DNA of 45,876 nucleotides from contig JALJEE010001526.1 in assembly GCA_023231475.1 (NCBI GenBank), positions 1 through 45,876 on the forward strand, given 5' to 3'. Position 1 is the stretch's first letter, and each line of letters opens with the position of its first letter. This document shows, one piece after another, positions 1 through 10,449 of this stretch. The notes under the pieces are model-generated. The model saw only the letters and a list, made by a program, of their open reading frames with translations, ran no database searches and had not been told where the DNA came from. Made by a program: the position numbers and the translations under genes. Origin of the DNA: Seison nebaliae. Lineage: Eukaryota; Rotifera; Pararotatoria; Seisonacea; Seisonidae.

Positions 1-1050
1 TGAAACCAACTAAAATTCATTTTCTATTTATAGAACCACCTCGGACAAATAGGAAATGTATTTTCGAATAGTAGTATTTTCCGAATATACATAGGAATGT
101 TCCGAATGTACTATAGGGTGAGCCCTATAGAAAAGTTTCCAAATTTAGTAGTTAAATAGTTATTTCCTCACCATCGAAAACGGTTTAATTGTTAACTCTA
201 ATGTTTAAGTAATAGTTAACAAAACCTATAGTACTGTTAGCTAATTTCAATATCATTCAGCAGACAGATCGTTTACAAGTTTTTTCTTTTCATATTAATA
301 ATCTTTTTTTGGACAAAAAATTTTAAAAAAATGTACGAAAGGGACTTTGTTTTTCTATATTTTTTTATTAGACCATTTTTCTATGCTTCCATCGGTCTTT
401 TCTGTCCATGGACCGAGCTCATAATCGGCTCATTAGGAGAATGATCTTCTACTTTCATAGATGTAATCGTTCACTTCTTTTCGTCACTGTGAATTTCTTA
501 CCACTTCCAATTCTTTTATGTCGTCATATTTTTCGTCCCCACTGTTTACACTATGAAAAATTTTTCGCCCCTTTTCCATTATAGAAGTTTCCTCGTCCAA
601 TTGTCTATACATGAATGATGATTGAATAGAATAGTTTAGAAATTAACGTTTAAAAATTTTTGAAAAATAGAACGATTATAAATGATTCTTATAAATGGGA
701 ATCAAGAACATGGAAGTCAAAGTGATTCCGTAATATTAAATTAACAAAGAATGAAATGGAAGTCGTTTGGTAAGGAACAATTGTGATTCTATTAATTAGT
801 TTACGACTATTTTTTCCCACAACGTTCACAGCCATCAAGGTTTGATTTCGTCTGTATCAAGTTTCTTAAATTTGATATAATCATGTTCCAAGAAACTTAG
901 CTAAATGCTCCACCTATTGGCTTCAGTAAATCGATTCTGTCGGCTTGAGTAACACTTGTCGTAAGGTTAATACGAATATGTTTCAAATGAATAGTAAGAA
1001 ATTTTGGCAAGATATTCGACAGACGTCAAGTGGGTTCAGAAATTCGAATC
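1..1050. other. gene-free AT-rich stretch
   Basis: I see no convincing coding region on either strand. All frames are interrupted often and no RNA gene or recognisable element was found. Confidence 0.5.
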
Positions 1051-1324
1051 TAGGAGCGGTACTCACTTTATAGAGGAACTCACCCTCTGTTTACTTTTCA
1101 GAGCGGAAATCACTCTAATTCTGTGAAAAAATGCTTAATACTGCAATTTGGAGAAGAACTCACCCACTATCAACATTTCGGAGAGGAACTCACTCAGTAT
1201 TATCATTTCGGAGAGGAACTCACCCATTTTTTTCAATTTCGGAGAGGAACTCACCTAGTTTTTTCAATTTCGGAAAGGAACTCACTAATCTGGTTATATT
1301 GCGGAGAGGAACTCGTACCGCTTA
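1051..1324 (+). repeat. tandem repeat, about nine copies of a GAGGAACTCA core
   Basis: A core close to GGAGAGGAACTCACCC recurs about nine times. The first three copies are diverged and unevenly spaced. The next five are 29-31 bp apart and well conserved, and the last drifts away. T-rich spacers separate the cores. Overlapping reading frames here exist only because of the repeat. A satellite fragment or an array of protein-binding sites would both fit. Confidence 0.8.
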
Positions 1325-1607
1325 CCGGTTTAACTATATTAAAATATCAAAAAATAATTTTCTTTGTTCAAAATTCATCACAAACATTTAGCTTATAACT
1401 TATAATTTCTTTTTATCATGTTAACAAGTGATAGATAGAAAGATACGAATATTAGCAAACTTGGACGGAGCAATGCAATTATTAAGCAATATTAGCAATT
1501 CAAGTCGTTACTTGAATGGTCTGAAGATGTGTCAATAACTGACGATTTAGTGATTTTATTTTAATAACATATTAGTTTAATTTTTATTTCTTTGAAGAAT
1601 AGGAAGA

Positions 1608-1829
1608 TTAACAATAATGGCATTTGATGAAGAAACAATCGAAATATAAAGATTTCTCGCATCTAGCACATCGTAAAAATGGTTTTTTCTTATCGAAAGA
1701 ACATTTTCCCTCAACATCGAAACAATATTGAAGAACACTTTCAACAAAGTTCGAAGATTTATCAATATAATTACCTATAATCCATCCAGTTTTAAATAAT
1801 TCGTTGAAACGATTCGAAGACAATTGCAA
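1608..1829 (-). other. short cysteine-rich ORF, possible zinc-finger fragment
   Basis: About 70 codons are open, ending in a C-terminal cluster with a CARC pair and a CHYC ending. There is no ATG at the front, so this would have to be an internal or final exon whose partners I cannot find. It overlaps a LINE-like fragment on the opposite strand. It may be a remnant of a gene or mobile element, or chance. Confidence 0.2.
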
Positions 1830-1859
1830 ATTTCTAAGATCTTTCTACTCTTTCCATCA

Positions 1860-2045
1860 TCGTTGTCAGTTTTTTTCTCTGAAATTGACATTCAAATTGT
1901 TTGTCTGTTATTGTTGTGATTTTTATGCATTACCAGTTTCTATCTCGAATACCGATAAGTCATTACGTTGCCTTGATCGTACGTATAATAGAGCAATTCG
2001 GATGATGCTCGGTTGTCATAGGCCTTTCAATATATTGTTCACGCA
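1860..2045 (+). mobile_element. LINE (non-LTR retrotransposon) fragment, end of reverse-transcriptase region
   Basis: The frame reads ISNTDKSLRCLDRTYNRAIR followed by MMLGCHRPF. This resembles the region after the polymerase core of LINE ORF2 proteins, where a line such as LQ..QN.ALR...G is typical. Only this short piece is recognisable. No 5' part, endonuclease domain or poly(A)-ended 3' UTR was seen, so it is a truncated old copy. The call rests on motif memory alone. Confidence 0.4.
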
Positions 2046-2075
2046 TTTAGAATTTTTAATTTATAGTTTTTTTTA

Positions 2076-2269
2076 TTTTTAGAAAGTTAAATTGCTGAAA
2101 AAAAAAATTAATTACAAATGAAGAGACACTCATTTTTTAAATGACAAGAATCAAAAAATTTTTAAAATTTCAACATTATTTTTATTTATATATAAAAAAA
2201 TACATCATGGTATATTAATATAATATTCATCATTAAAGAAAATTTTTCAGCAATTTAACTTTCTAAAAA
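2076..2269. repeat. perfect 27-bp inverted repeat with 140-bp spacer
   Basis: Positions 2076-2102 and 2243-2269 are exact reverse complements over 27 bp. The 140-bp A/T-rich spacer shows only weak further pairing. No clear target-site duplication flanks the arms. It could be a small foldback (MITE-like) element or the stem of a hairpin transcript. Confidence 0.75.
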
Positions 2270-2828
2270 TTTGACAGACTCTAAATAATGAACTAGTCCG
2301 CTTCTATAGAGATTTTCAATAATTTTTGATACAACTTATAATGAGAACAAATGGAATTTTTTTTGGTGAAATAAGCTTAGTCGATCAGCATCATAATCAA
2401 AAAGATTTTAAAATGGCTGCAACTTTTTTCTTATTTAAAATTCGATTAAAATGAATGGATATTATGAAAGTACGTGTTTTTTTAAACCTATAAAACTATT
2501 TTAAAAGAAATTTACATATTACGAAAATGACTAAGGGCTAATAAAAAGAAACTTATTACGAAGTGTCTCATTTTGCCCCACATGACGGTAATGAAATAAA
2601 TTCTGTAATGCAATAGTTTTCCTCTTACGAATGTTAATGTTAAAAGTGAAAATTTAAATTATTTGACATGTATCCCACGTTTCTTACTTTTAACACGTGT
2701 TTCACATTTTTCACATTTGACATTGTTGTCGCTTCTCTGCGTCATTTTTTTTAGCAAATCATTATTTTCATTTTATTTTTCTCTTAATTACTTTACCAAT
2801 TTGATATATTTTATTCTAATGCTGCAGA
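2270..2828. other. gene-free stretch upstream of the small basic-protein gene
   Basis: AT-rich with no convincing coding frame. It ends in a T-rich run and a CTGCAG just before the next start codon, which may be a splice acceptor. Confidence 0.5.
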
Positions 2829-3347
2829 ATGCAGTTCACTAACACCCAGGGCGAAAGCGTGAGCGAAAGCGTGAGCGTTGAACTAAATAACAGAACGATT
2901 ACCATCACGCGTCCTGTTCAAAAGGATAAGGAACTGATGGTGAACCGTGAAACCGGGCGCACGTATCATCGTTCGACGACTGAGACGGCGAAAGTTCGAC
3001 GTCGAGAACAATATCGACGACGAAAAAATAAAGGACGACCGACGAAGAAAGAAAAAGAAAATCTGTCGGCTTTAAAAAAAGAACTGCCTCCGTCGACGAA
3101 AGACTTGCCATCTCCGTCCAAGTCAACGAAAGAAGCGTCTTCTCCGCCTTTGGCGACGTCGGTGTGTTTGGAATTATTGATGGCTCAGGAACGGCTGGCG
3201 GAACTGAAGGTGGAGCGATTGAAAGCAGAAGAGGAACAGGTGCTCAAACAAAGCGCAATTTTAAAAGAAAAATTGGCACTCATGAGCGTCGAAAACGACG
3301 TTAGTCATTATCATGAGCCATTTCGTTTTAAGAGAAAAGAAAATTAA
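2829..3347 (+). CDS. small basic coiled-coil protein, unrecognised
   Basis: A 172-residue single-exon frame that I do not recognise. The N-terminus holds a repeated GESVSESVSVE stretch encoded by a 12-bp direct repeat. Residues about 45-75 are strongly basic and include KGRPTKK, like the core of an AT-hook. Residues about 110-155 form a leucine/glutamate-rich helix likely to be a coiled coil. The overall plan, a basic region then a coil, is DNA-binding-like but not a clean bZIP. The coding DNA is visibly richer in G+C than its surroundings. The ATG follows a CTGCAG by one base, so an upstream exon or a trans-spliced leader is possible. AATAAA-type signals follow the stop directly, which supports a real gene. 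Function unknown. Confidence 0.6.
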   Translation: MQFTNTQGESVSESVSVELNNRTITITRPVQKDKELMVNRETGRTYHRSTTETAKVRRREQYRRRKNKGRPTKKEKENLSALKKELPPSTKDLPSPSKSTKEASSPPLATSVCLELLMAQERLAELKVERLKAEEEQVLKQSAILKEKLALMSVENDVSHYHEPFRFKRKEN

Positions 3348-4104
3348 ATAAACAAATAAACTTTTATCTTATTTTTTATAAATAAATTTATTTTTCAATA
3401 AATTCTACTCCTTTAACTATTTGTTCACATTCATCTACCGATCACATTTTCCGGCTTTCTTCAGAAGCGCTGAGGGAGGGAGAGAGAAATGAATGAGAAA
3501 TGTTGGAGTTCTTAAATTTATAAATTTCGTTTTCAAATAGTTTGGAATTGTCGTGAATTAGAAGTATAAAAATATCTGGTGGTTGATTTTGATAAAAGAG
3601 ATCAGATTTTGGTAAAAGTCTATTTGGTGTACAAAATACAAAATTTTTATCTGCATCATATTTGTTGCCGAAACGGATGGGACTGGTTATAAAATGATAG
3701 AAGATGAGATTGGCGATGGAAATTTAATATAATACTTGGTGGATAATTTACTTTTCTTCGTTCTTAGAACAGATTATCTAAAAATAATTTAAAGAGAAAG
3801 TTTCTTGGAGCAATCATCTCACAATATAGTTTTGTGTCAATTTTCAAATTAATTTTAATATTTTCTATTTTAAATAATAATTAGAAATAGAATTTAAACT
3901 AAAAAATTGAACGGTATAAGAATTTAATTAAAATTTATTAAAATAAAAATGGAAATTGGTCTGTTCGAAAAATACTAAAAGGAGCTTAATTCTTCTCATA
4001 TTAGTCTAATTCATTCGAACATTCATCCCTGATTGAAGTCGTTTCTGTCCATCATCTAATTCCACTTTTCGACCGAAATATTAATAAATCGAATTCGAAA
4101 GAAA
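3348..4104. other. intergenic region
   Basis: It begins with A/T-rich 3' sequence containing several AATAAA matches for the preceding gene. Beyond that I see no supported gene. Confidence 0.5.
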
Positions 4105-4573
4105 ATGATGGAACGTAACAATTTGTTAGAAGAGGTTAAATGCCTTTTTCCATTCAATTTAATTTCTTCTTAGATTGAAAATTCATTAAGGGAGCAGACG
4201 CAGAAACAAGAGAAATTTCTGGAAAGTTCGAACGAATTGATAGATAAGAAAGAAAAGGAAGTAGAAGAATTACGGAATTACAAGGCGAAAGGAAAGCTTA
4301 ATAACCAAAATAGGTATCTTTCCAAACTCTTATCTGCATATGATGACGTGATAAAGAAGATGCAGTTAAAAAAGACGAATGTTTATTTTCTTTCTACCTT
4401 AAATTCTCATTTCTGAAATTTTTAGAATACAATGTTATATTTTCAGATTCTTCTTTGCTTTCTCACCACTCTCTCTTAGGGATGTGTATGGTACACTGAT
4501 AAATTTGAAGGAGAGACAGGAGAAATATATAGATATGGTTAAACATTCCGATATGTTTGGAGATGGAAATTAA
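4105..4573 (+). CDS. small coiled-coil protein with probable 8-nt microexon
   Basis: Unrecognised gene. The preferred model has exons 4105-4134, 4174-4380, 4426-4433 and 4480-4573, giving 112 residues. The third exon is only 8 nt and restores the frame between two introns of 45 and 46 nt. All three donors then start GTT, like nearly every intron in the window. A simpler alternative joins 4313 to 4480 and gives 87 residues, but needs a GTA donor. Residues about 8-50 are a Lys/Glu-rich heptad-like coil. The last 30 residues read as helix (TLINLKERQEKYIDMVK) and end FGDGN. An AATAAA lies 38 bp after the stop. No family was recognised; a structural or cytoskeletal partner would be typical, but that is a guess. 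Confidence 0.55.
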
Positions 4574-4611
4574 AGTGGGAAGTGACTAGGCCGAAACTTT
4601 TATATTTGAAA

Positions 4612-4617
4612 AATAAA
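4612..4617 (+). terminator. polyadenylation signal AATAAA
   Basis: Canonical hexamer shortly after the stop of the coiled-coil gene and upstream of the zinc transporter. Confidence 0.5.
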
Positions 4618-4780
4618 AAATTCAAAAAAAAATTTTCTTAATTTCATTCTAAAGAGACAGATAGGTAGAATAAGTTAAGCGAGGTAAATAAAGAAAAGAA
4701 GGGAGATTATAATAAGACTCCTCAAAAGTGGAAGTGAAACGTGGAAATTTCTGATTGTCTCTAATTTTTTTTTAAGTTTC

Positions 4781-7369
4781 ATGAATCGTCAGTCAGTTCG
4801 GATTGATTTCGATCCGCCGACCTCTCCCAATAAAATGGACGATTCGGACAACGACGATAGTGAGAAGACTCCACAAATGGCGTTCCGTATCCGACCAAAG
4901 ATAACGGAGAATCCAGCCATCATGAGAAATATGATGAATTGTGAGAAGTTCTCCCAATCCACTTCGTCGTTGTCTGTGATTGTGTTGATAATTTTAGTTT
5001 CGTTTGTTCGAGTTTATTCTATTCATAATTTAATCGATCTATTGAATCAATATCATTTGTTATCACTCTCAATTCAATTGGAATTATTCACGTTCATTCT
5101 CTTCGTCATCTTTTATTGGTCGTCGGTTTGGAGAATCAAATTCCTCAAATTCCAGCAACATCTCCAAATATTCCTCATGTCAATTCTCTATTCGATCGTT
5201 CTCATTACTTTTCTTCTCTCATTGGAAATGTGTGGTGCTTTCCGTACAATCCTTCTCACACAAAACAGTTATTTCACTTTATCGACAGCAATGACGGTTT
5301 TGATTGGAATGTTCAAATTTAATTCATTCAATCATCGTTCACGACAAACAACGAAGAAAAGAGGAGTTGTATTCATTTTCATATCGATTCTTTTCCTCCT
5401 CATCATCGATAAAGATTCATTCGAACATTATGAAAAAAATCACAAATTCTCCTCAATCAACATCTCATCATCATCATCACCACCATCAGTACACGAACAT
5501 ACATATGGACATAATTTTTATCATCTCATTACGTCCATAGGAATCGCTGATCATAAAATGGGAATATTTATCGGATCGATTTGTGCTTTACTCAATTTCC
5601 TTCATCAGAAATTCCAACGACGAATTAATCGAATTCGACCGGTGAAATTATTCCATATATTACAACCATTCTATACAACTCTCCTTCTCATCATTTATCA
5701 AATCATTCATCGTAGTTATACGTTGGAAGTTGAAGGGGAGAAAATACATTTTAATTTCCAATCGATTCTCTTATTTCTCTTTATCGCTTTCATGGTGAAT
5801 GTGATAAATGTTTTATTAAAGAAGGTTTATTTCGACGACGAAGATCAGAGTCAATCCATCATTTCCGTTTTGAAAGATGATAATAACAAACGTGTCAATA
5901 GTTCTACACAAGTCAACGAGATTTTATTTCAGAAGACGTCAGATATGCATTTACTCACTCGTCATCTCCCGAAAATGGAGAAGAAAACTATAAAAGATTG
6001 GATAGTGAAAAAATGTCAATTATTAGATACGAACGACCATTCCAATGATCAAACTATTATCACTACTAATAATAATTATATGATTTCAAGATATATGGTT
6101 TATGCTACATATATCGCTGGTATCATTCTCACCATTCATTGGGATGAACGATATGAAATGAAACATCATATTTCATTGGGTGCACTTCTCACTTGTCTCT
6201 TCCTTATGATCAGTACATCTAATTTATGTTCAATGGATGAAGAACGATCAGGATCGCTTGTTGGTTTCTATCAAAATATTCCATTATTCAGTCATTTCTA
6301 TCTACAAAATTATTCAGAACATTTCACATTCTATTCACTTAAATCTTATATTTTACAAATTCTCGGATCGAGTGATTCTCGTAATATCTTTCTTTTCCTT
6401 CTCTTCAATCTCCTCTTTACTTTTATCGAACTCGTTTATGGATGTTGGGCGAATAGTCTTGGACTCATTTCTGATGGTTTTCATATGCTCTTCGATTGTT
6501 CCGCATTAGCAATGGGTTTGGCTGCTGCTATCATTTCCAAATTTCCATCGACCGAATTATTCCCATTTGGATTCAAACGAGTCGAATTACTCTCCGCTCT
6601 CGTCAATGCACTTTTCCTTTGTATTATCGCTTTATATGTCTTCCTCGAAGGTGTGGGACGACTCATCAATCCACAAAAAGTAGAAGGTGATAATTTGTTG
6701 ATGGTTTCCGTTTTGGGACTATTTGTTAATTTAATAGGAATATTTGCTTTCTCACACGCTCACACTCATGGACCGTCATCATCTTGTGGTGATGCTCATC
6801 AACATTCACATTCAAACGCAAATATGGAAGGAATCTTTCTTCATATTCTTGCTGATACACTTGGATCATGTGGAGTTATCGTTTCTTCACTTCTCATCAA
6901 ATATTTTAATTGGTATAGATCTGATCCAATATGTTCCATCTTTATCGCTGTTATGATATTTCTCAGTGTTCGTTCTCTCCTCTGGAATTCGATTGAGGAA
7001 TTACTTCTCAAACTCTCTCATCGGAATGTGCATCAAATGGAAACAGTTCTCGACTCTCTCCTCACTCTCAATGATATCAAATCATATCGCAACTATTCCA
7101 GTTGGACGACAACAACTGGAGAGATTTATATTTCCATTCATGTCCAAGTCGCACCTAACACCAGCGAACAAGAAATAACTCAACGATGTCTCCAGAAATT
7201 CATCGAATATGTTCGATCAATTCGTACGGAGAACATTTGGATTCAGGTGGAGAAAGAACGATTCTTTACTCTCCTCATCGGTCTTAATGCATCAACACAA
7301 CAAATACGAAGTGACGATTGTATTTCACAAGCCATCCAATCTCGTTCAATCACATTAAATTTAAATTAA
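4781..7369 (+). CDS. SLC30A5: ZnT5-type zinc transporter (cation diffusion facilitator)
   Basis: An 862-residue intronless frame. The C-terminal part is a cation diffusion facilitator. A first HxxxD site (GLISDGFHMLFD, H568/D572) and a second (H688/D692) would bind zinc within the membrane. A histidine-rich loop from about residue 659 (HAHTHG, then HQHSH) lies between them. The first 450 or so residues add many extra hydrophobic helices, the hallmark of ZnT5 among animal ZnT proteins. Such proteins pump zinc into the early secretory pathway, usually paired with ZnT6, and help load alkaline phosphatases. It is somewhat longer than vertebrate ZnT5 (about 765). A Ser run near 5461-5480 is a TCA repeat. 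The ATG follows a T-run ending AAG by four bases, a possible acceptor. The absence of introns in so long a gene is notable. Confidence 0.88.
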   Translation: MNRQSVRIDFDPPTSPNKMDDSDNDDSEKTPQMAFRIRPKITENPAIMRNMMNCEKFSQSTSSLSVIVLIILVSFVRVYSIHNLIDLLNQYHLLSLSIQLELFTFILFVIFYWSSVWRIKFLKFQQHLQIFLMSILYSIVLITFLLSLEMCGAFRTILLTQNSYFTLSTAMTVLIGMFKFNSFNHRSRQTTKKRGVVFIFISILFLLIIDKDSFEHYEKNHKFSSINISSSSSPPSVHEHTYGHNFYHLITSIGIADHKMGIFIGSICALLNFLHQKFQRRINRIRPVKLFHILQPFYTTLLLIIYQIIHRSYTLEVEGEKIHFNFQSILLFLFIAFMVNVINVLLKKVYFDDEDQSQSIISVLKDDNNKRVNSSTQVNEILFQKTSDMHLLTRHLPKMEKKTIKDWIVKKCQLLDTNDHSNDQTIITTNNNYMISRYMVYATYIAGIILTIHWDERYEMKHHISLGALLTCLFLMISTSNLCSMDEERSGSLVGFYQNIPLFSHFYLQNYSEHFTFYSLKSYILQILGSSDSRNIFLFLLFNLLFTFIELVYGCWANSLGLISDGFHMLFDCSALAMGLAAAIISKFPSTELFPFGFKRVELLSALVNALFLCIIALYVFLEGVGRLINPQKVEGDNLLMVSVLGLFVNLIGIFAFSHAHTHGPSSSCGDAHQHSHSNANMEGIFLHILADTLGSCGVIVSSLLIKYFNWYRSDPICSIFIAVMIFLSVRSLLWNSIEELLLKLSHRNVHQMETVLDSLLTLNDIKSYRNYSSWTTTTGEIYISIHVQVAPNTSEQEITQRCLQKFIEYVRSIRTENIWIQVEKERFFTLLIGLNASTQQIRSDDCISQAIQSRSITLNLN

Positions 7370-7409
7370 GTTATTGCTCACTTTATTGCTCTGTTGTTAT
7401 TTCACTCTC

Positions 7410-7415
7410 AATAAA
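7410..7415 (+). terminator. polyadenylation signal AATAAA
   Basis: Hexamer about 40 bp after the zinc transporter stop. Confidence 0.5.
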
Positions 7416-7943
7416 TTATAAATATTCGTCATAAATAACTGAAAGAAAACATTAAATTCTCTCGTTCAACATCGAAATCAAATTAAAATCATAAAAAAAA
7501 GGGAAATTCCATAAATATAATGAAAATGTAAAAACTAAATTCTAAAAATTATTTATTGACTTAATAGAATAAAAATTTGTTCATTTTCCAATTTCTCTAA
7601 AAAATGAGAATTAATTCTATTTTTTATTCTCCAATTTCCATAAAAATGAGAAATTTAAATATTTCTAATTATTAGTTCCATTTTTTTCTCTAATTTTCAT
7701 AAAATCAACTTATTTAAAGTGGAAATGAAGATAAATTATTGGAGAGATGATTATCAGGTCTATGATTCGATTAAGCTTCTCTTCCTTCTAATTATCAAAT
7801 AATATTATAAAAGACGAAATTATCATTTTGAGAAGGGAACAATCAATTGTGATTATTCCATTAAATTGTAAGGAGAATTTAAATGATTTCAGAACGAGTT
7901 TAATATTATGATTTAATGGCGATAAGAAGAATTGAAAGAAGAA
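7416..7943. other. convergent intergenic region with degenerate repeat
   Basis: Lies between the 3' ends of the zinc transporter and eL42. From about 7577 to 7710 a T-rich block around CCAATTTCYNTAAAAATGAGAA recurs two to three times in degenerate form. No gene seen. Confidence 0.4.
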
Positions 7944-8258
7944 TTAATATTGAATCATTTGTCCAGTAACACGCTTCTCTCCACCCAATTCGAAATGTTT
8001 ACACCGTTTGATGGCAAGTAATTTCCTGCATTTGCATTTCGAACACTCCAATCGGAGGACGATCTTCCTCGTCGTCTTGGCTTTCTTGTGGAAAATGGGT
8101 TTGGTCTGACCTCCATATCCTCGTTGATGTCTATCATATCGACGTCGTCCCAAGGCATACTTCGATTCTCTTCCTTTCTTGTATTGAGTGACTTTTTGGT
8201 CGCGATGCATCTTACATCTCACACAATAAGTTCTACGAGTCTTTGGAATATTCACCAT
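7944..8258 (-). CDS. RPL36A: 60S ribosomal protein eL42 (L36a/L44)
   Basis: 104 residues, close to the usual 105-106, beginning [16 protein letters not shown] and ending [11 protein letters not shown] zinc-binding Cys pair (C12, C15) is followed by a second Cys cluster (ECSKCKCRK) and then the conserved [18 protein letters not shown] carries proline at position 54, the form associated with cycloheximide sensitivity in other eukaryotes. The protein sits at the E site of the large ribosomal subunit. The gene has no intron inside its coding region. It is head to head with pelota, 212 bp apart. Confidence 0.97.
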   Translation of the reverse strand: MVNIPKTRRTYCVRCKMHRDQKVTQYKKGRESKYALGRRRYDRHQRGYGGQTKPIFHKKAKTTRKIVLRLECSKCKCRKLLAIKRCKHFELGGEKRVTGQMIQY

Positions 8259-8470
8259 ATCTTCTCAAGTTTCCGATTTCCACAGATAGATTCAATGAAA
8301 CAATGATGATGTTGTTGTTGTGAATTAAAATGTGTAGATTTGAATTGAAATAATTTAATGTTCTCTTTGACATTCTTTCTCTTATGGAAATGTTCTTAAG
8401 AAAATATTTAAATATTTAGCTGTTGTTCGTTCTCTTCCTTTCGTGGTCAGAATATACTGATGACGATATT
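8259..8470. promoter_or_regulatory. shared divergent promoter region of eL42 and pelota
   Basis: Only 212 bp separate the two start codons, so both promoters must lie here or overlap the genes. I see no obvious TATA box at a fixed position, and the actual start sites are unknown. Confidence 0.55.
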
Positions 8471-10081
8471 ATGAAAATTGTGGGGAAACACATCGATAAG
8501 AACGCGAATGGAAGTGTATCGTTCATTTGTGAGAATAGTGATGATATTTGGAATTCGTATAATTTGATTAATGTGGGCGATGAAGTACGAACAATGGCTG
8601 TAAGGAAAGTGCAACAACAACAGAACTCCACTGTCAACACAGGTAACACGATGAAAGTGAATACGTATTTGACGGTGTCAGTGGAAGAGATCGAATTCGA
8701 TTCATCTAATTCATCATTAAGAGTGAAAGGTAGAAACATTGAAGAGAATCAATATGTAAAGAAAGGAGCTTATCATACACTCGATATTATCATTCAACGG
8801 AAATTTCGTTTGAATAAAAGCTGTTGGGATTCATTCGCTCACAAACGATTGAAAGAGATTACATCTGGTTCTCAATATGATGATAATATCGGTGCAATTC
8901 TCATGCACGAAGGTCTCGCCAACATTTGTCTTATCACAAGAACGAACACGAACGTTCTCCAAAAAATCGATAGTTCCATCTCGAAGAAACGACGCGGTTT
9001 CACTTCTCAATACGAGAAGTCATTGGAACGATTCTTCAAACAAATCGTCCATTCTATTAAAAGATGTTTCGCTCAAAATATCTCACAATTTAAAGCGATT
9101 ATTATCGCATCGCCTGGTTTTTTGAAGGAGAGTTTCCTCAAATTCTTCTTCGAATATTGCGAGACACATTTGAATGAATATCGGGATTTTGTCCAAGATA
9201 AATCCAAATACATTCTTTGTCATACTTCCAATGGATTCAAACACTCACTTCAAACTATTCTTAACGATCCTGTTATCCAGAATCGTCTTCAAGGAATGAT
9301 GACATTTAATGTCGTTCACATATGGAATAATTTCATCCAATTATTAAATAACGATTCCGATCGAGCAATTTATGGAAATCATTTCATTCGACTCGCTGTC
9401 GATCAAGAAGCAATCGACGATTTATTATTAACTGACAATCTATTTCGGTTAGTTCTCTTTTATATTCTTCTTCATCTTCTATTTCCCTTTCTCAATTTTC
9501 AACTCGAAAGAAAATTTTTCAAAAATAATTTTATTTTATAAATTAATTTAATTTATTTATTTTTCATAAGTTCGAAGGATTACAAGATTCGTCAATTTTA
9601 TGTGGAGTTATTGGAGGATGCGGAGAAGATTGGTTCAAGAGTTCACATTTTCTCTTCCTTCCACATCAACGGAGAGGAATTGAATAAGTTTTCAGGAATA
9701 GCGGCCATTCTCCGTTTTCCGATTCACGAGAGTGTAATCGAGGAGGAGTTACCGATGAATGATCAGTTCGAGAAGTTGAAAGTATCTCTTCATCCGTCAC
9801 CGTTAACGAAAAGGAAGGAGGTGAGTGAAGTGGGAAGAAAACAAAAGAATTATAATCTGCCTCAATTGAACAAGGACGGAGGACGAAAACAAAATGTAAT
9901 AAAATATGATTTGAACGACAATGTCCCATCCGCTAATAGTAAACAGAGGAGGATGAGGACGAAAGAGAGAATAATTCATTCTCATTTTAATATTCGTGTG
10001 AATGACAAGTCGTTGAATGAGGACAACGTTTCTGTATCATCATCCGATGATGAAATGTTCAATGATTTCTATTCCAGATGA
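8471..10081 (+). CDS. PELO: pelota (Dom34), ribosome rescue factor
   Basis: Exons 8471-9447 and 9571-10081 give 495 residues. The start MKIVGKHIDKN matches the conserved family start; an upstream in-frame codon is not needed. Recognisable blocks are VGDEVRTMAVRKVQ, RVKGRNIEENQYVKKGAYHT, the central-domain ASPGF near residue 214, and SSFHINGEELNKFSGIAAIL then RFPI near the end of the fold. With Hbs1, pelota enters the A site of stalled ribosomes and helps split them for no-go and non-stop decay. The intron is 123 nt with a GTT donor. Animal pelota is normally about 385 residues. Here about 110 extra residues follow the core: a Lys/Arg-rich tail ending in an acidic Ser/Asp stretch (SSSDDEMFNDF). 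Confidence 0.93.
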
Positions 10082-10114
10082 TGATTGTGACACAAAACTA
10101 AAAATTTGAATTTG

Positions 10115-10120
10115 AATAAA
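10115..10120 (+). terminator. polyadenylation signal AATAAA
   Basis: Hexamer 34 bp after the pelota stop. Confidence 0.5.
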
Positions 10121-10449
10121 ATTTAATTTAATTTGTTGATGGGCAGTGGAAGAGAGTTTTTATTAATGAGAGAAAACATTAGGTCACTTAATTATTAGTT
10201 GCCCTCTCAACTTCCTTATGTGGCGGCGGGTATTGAAGGAAAGATATTATATTTTTTTCAAAAAAAATTCCTTGAGTTTTTTGTGAATATTGGGGGTGGA
10301 TAAAAGACGTTCCTCTTCATCCACAAATACACACAATATATCTATATCCGTTCACACGTGTAAAAGAGATGTGTTGTAAATTGTAAATTTAAGTTTTGGC
10401 GGATGATCGAGAAGAATTGTAGAAGAAATATCAAGTGAAAGTAGAAAAG
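10121..10449. other. intergenic region between pelota and the SLC35A gene
   Basis: About 330 bp with no gene; presumably holds the SLC35A promoter. Confidence 0.5.

Noticed and set aside
1123-1398. Two overlapping ORFs with a repeating GEEL motif
   Set aside because: They are produced by the tandem repeat; both frames are open only because the unit lacks stops.
8423-8470. Sixteen-codon upstream extension of pelota
   Set aside because: The family start MK(I/L)V is matched exactly at 8471, so the upstream codons are most likely 5' UTR.
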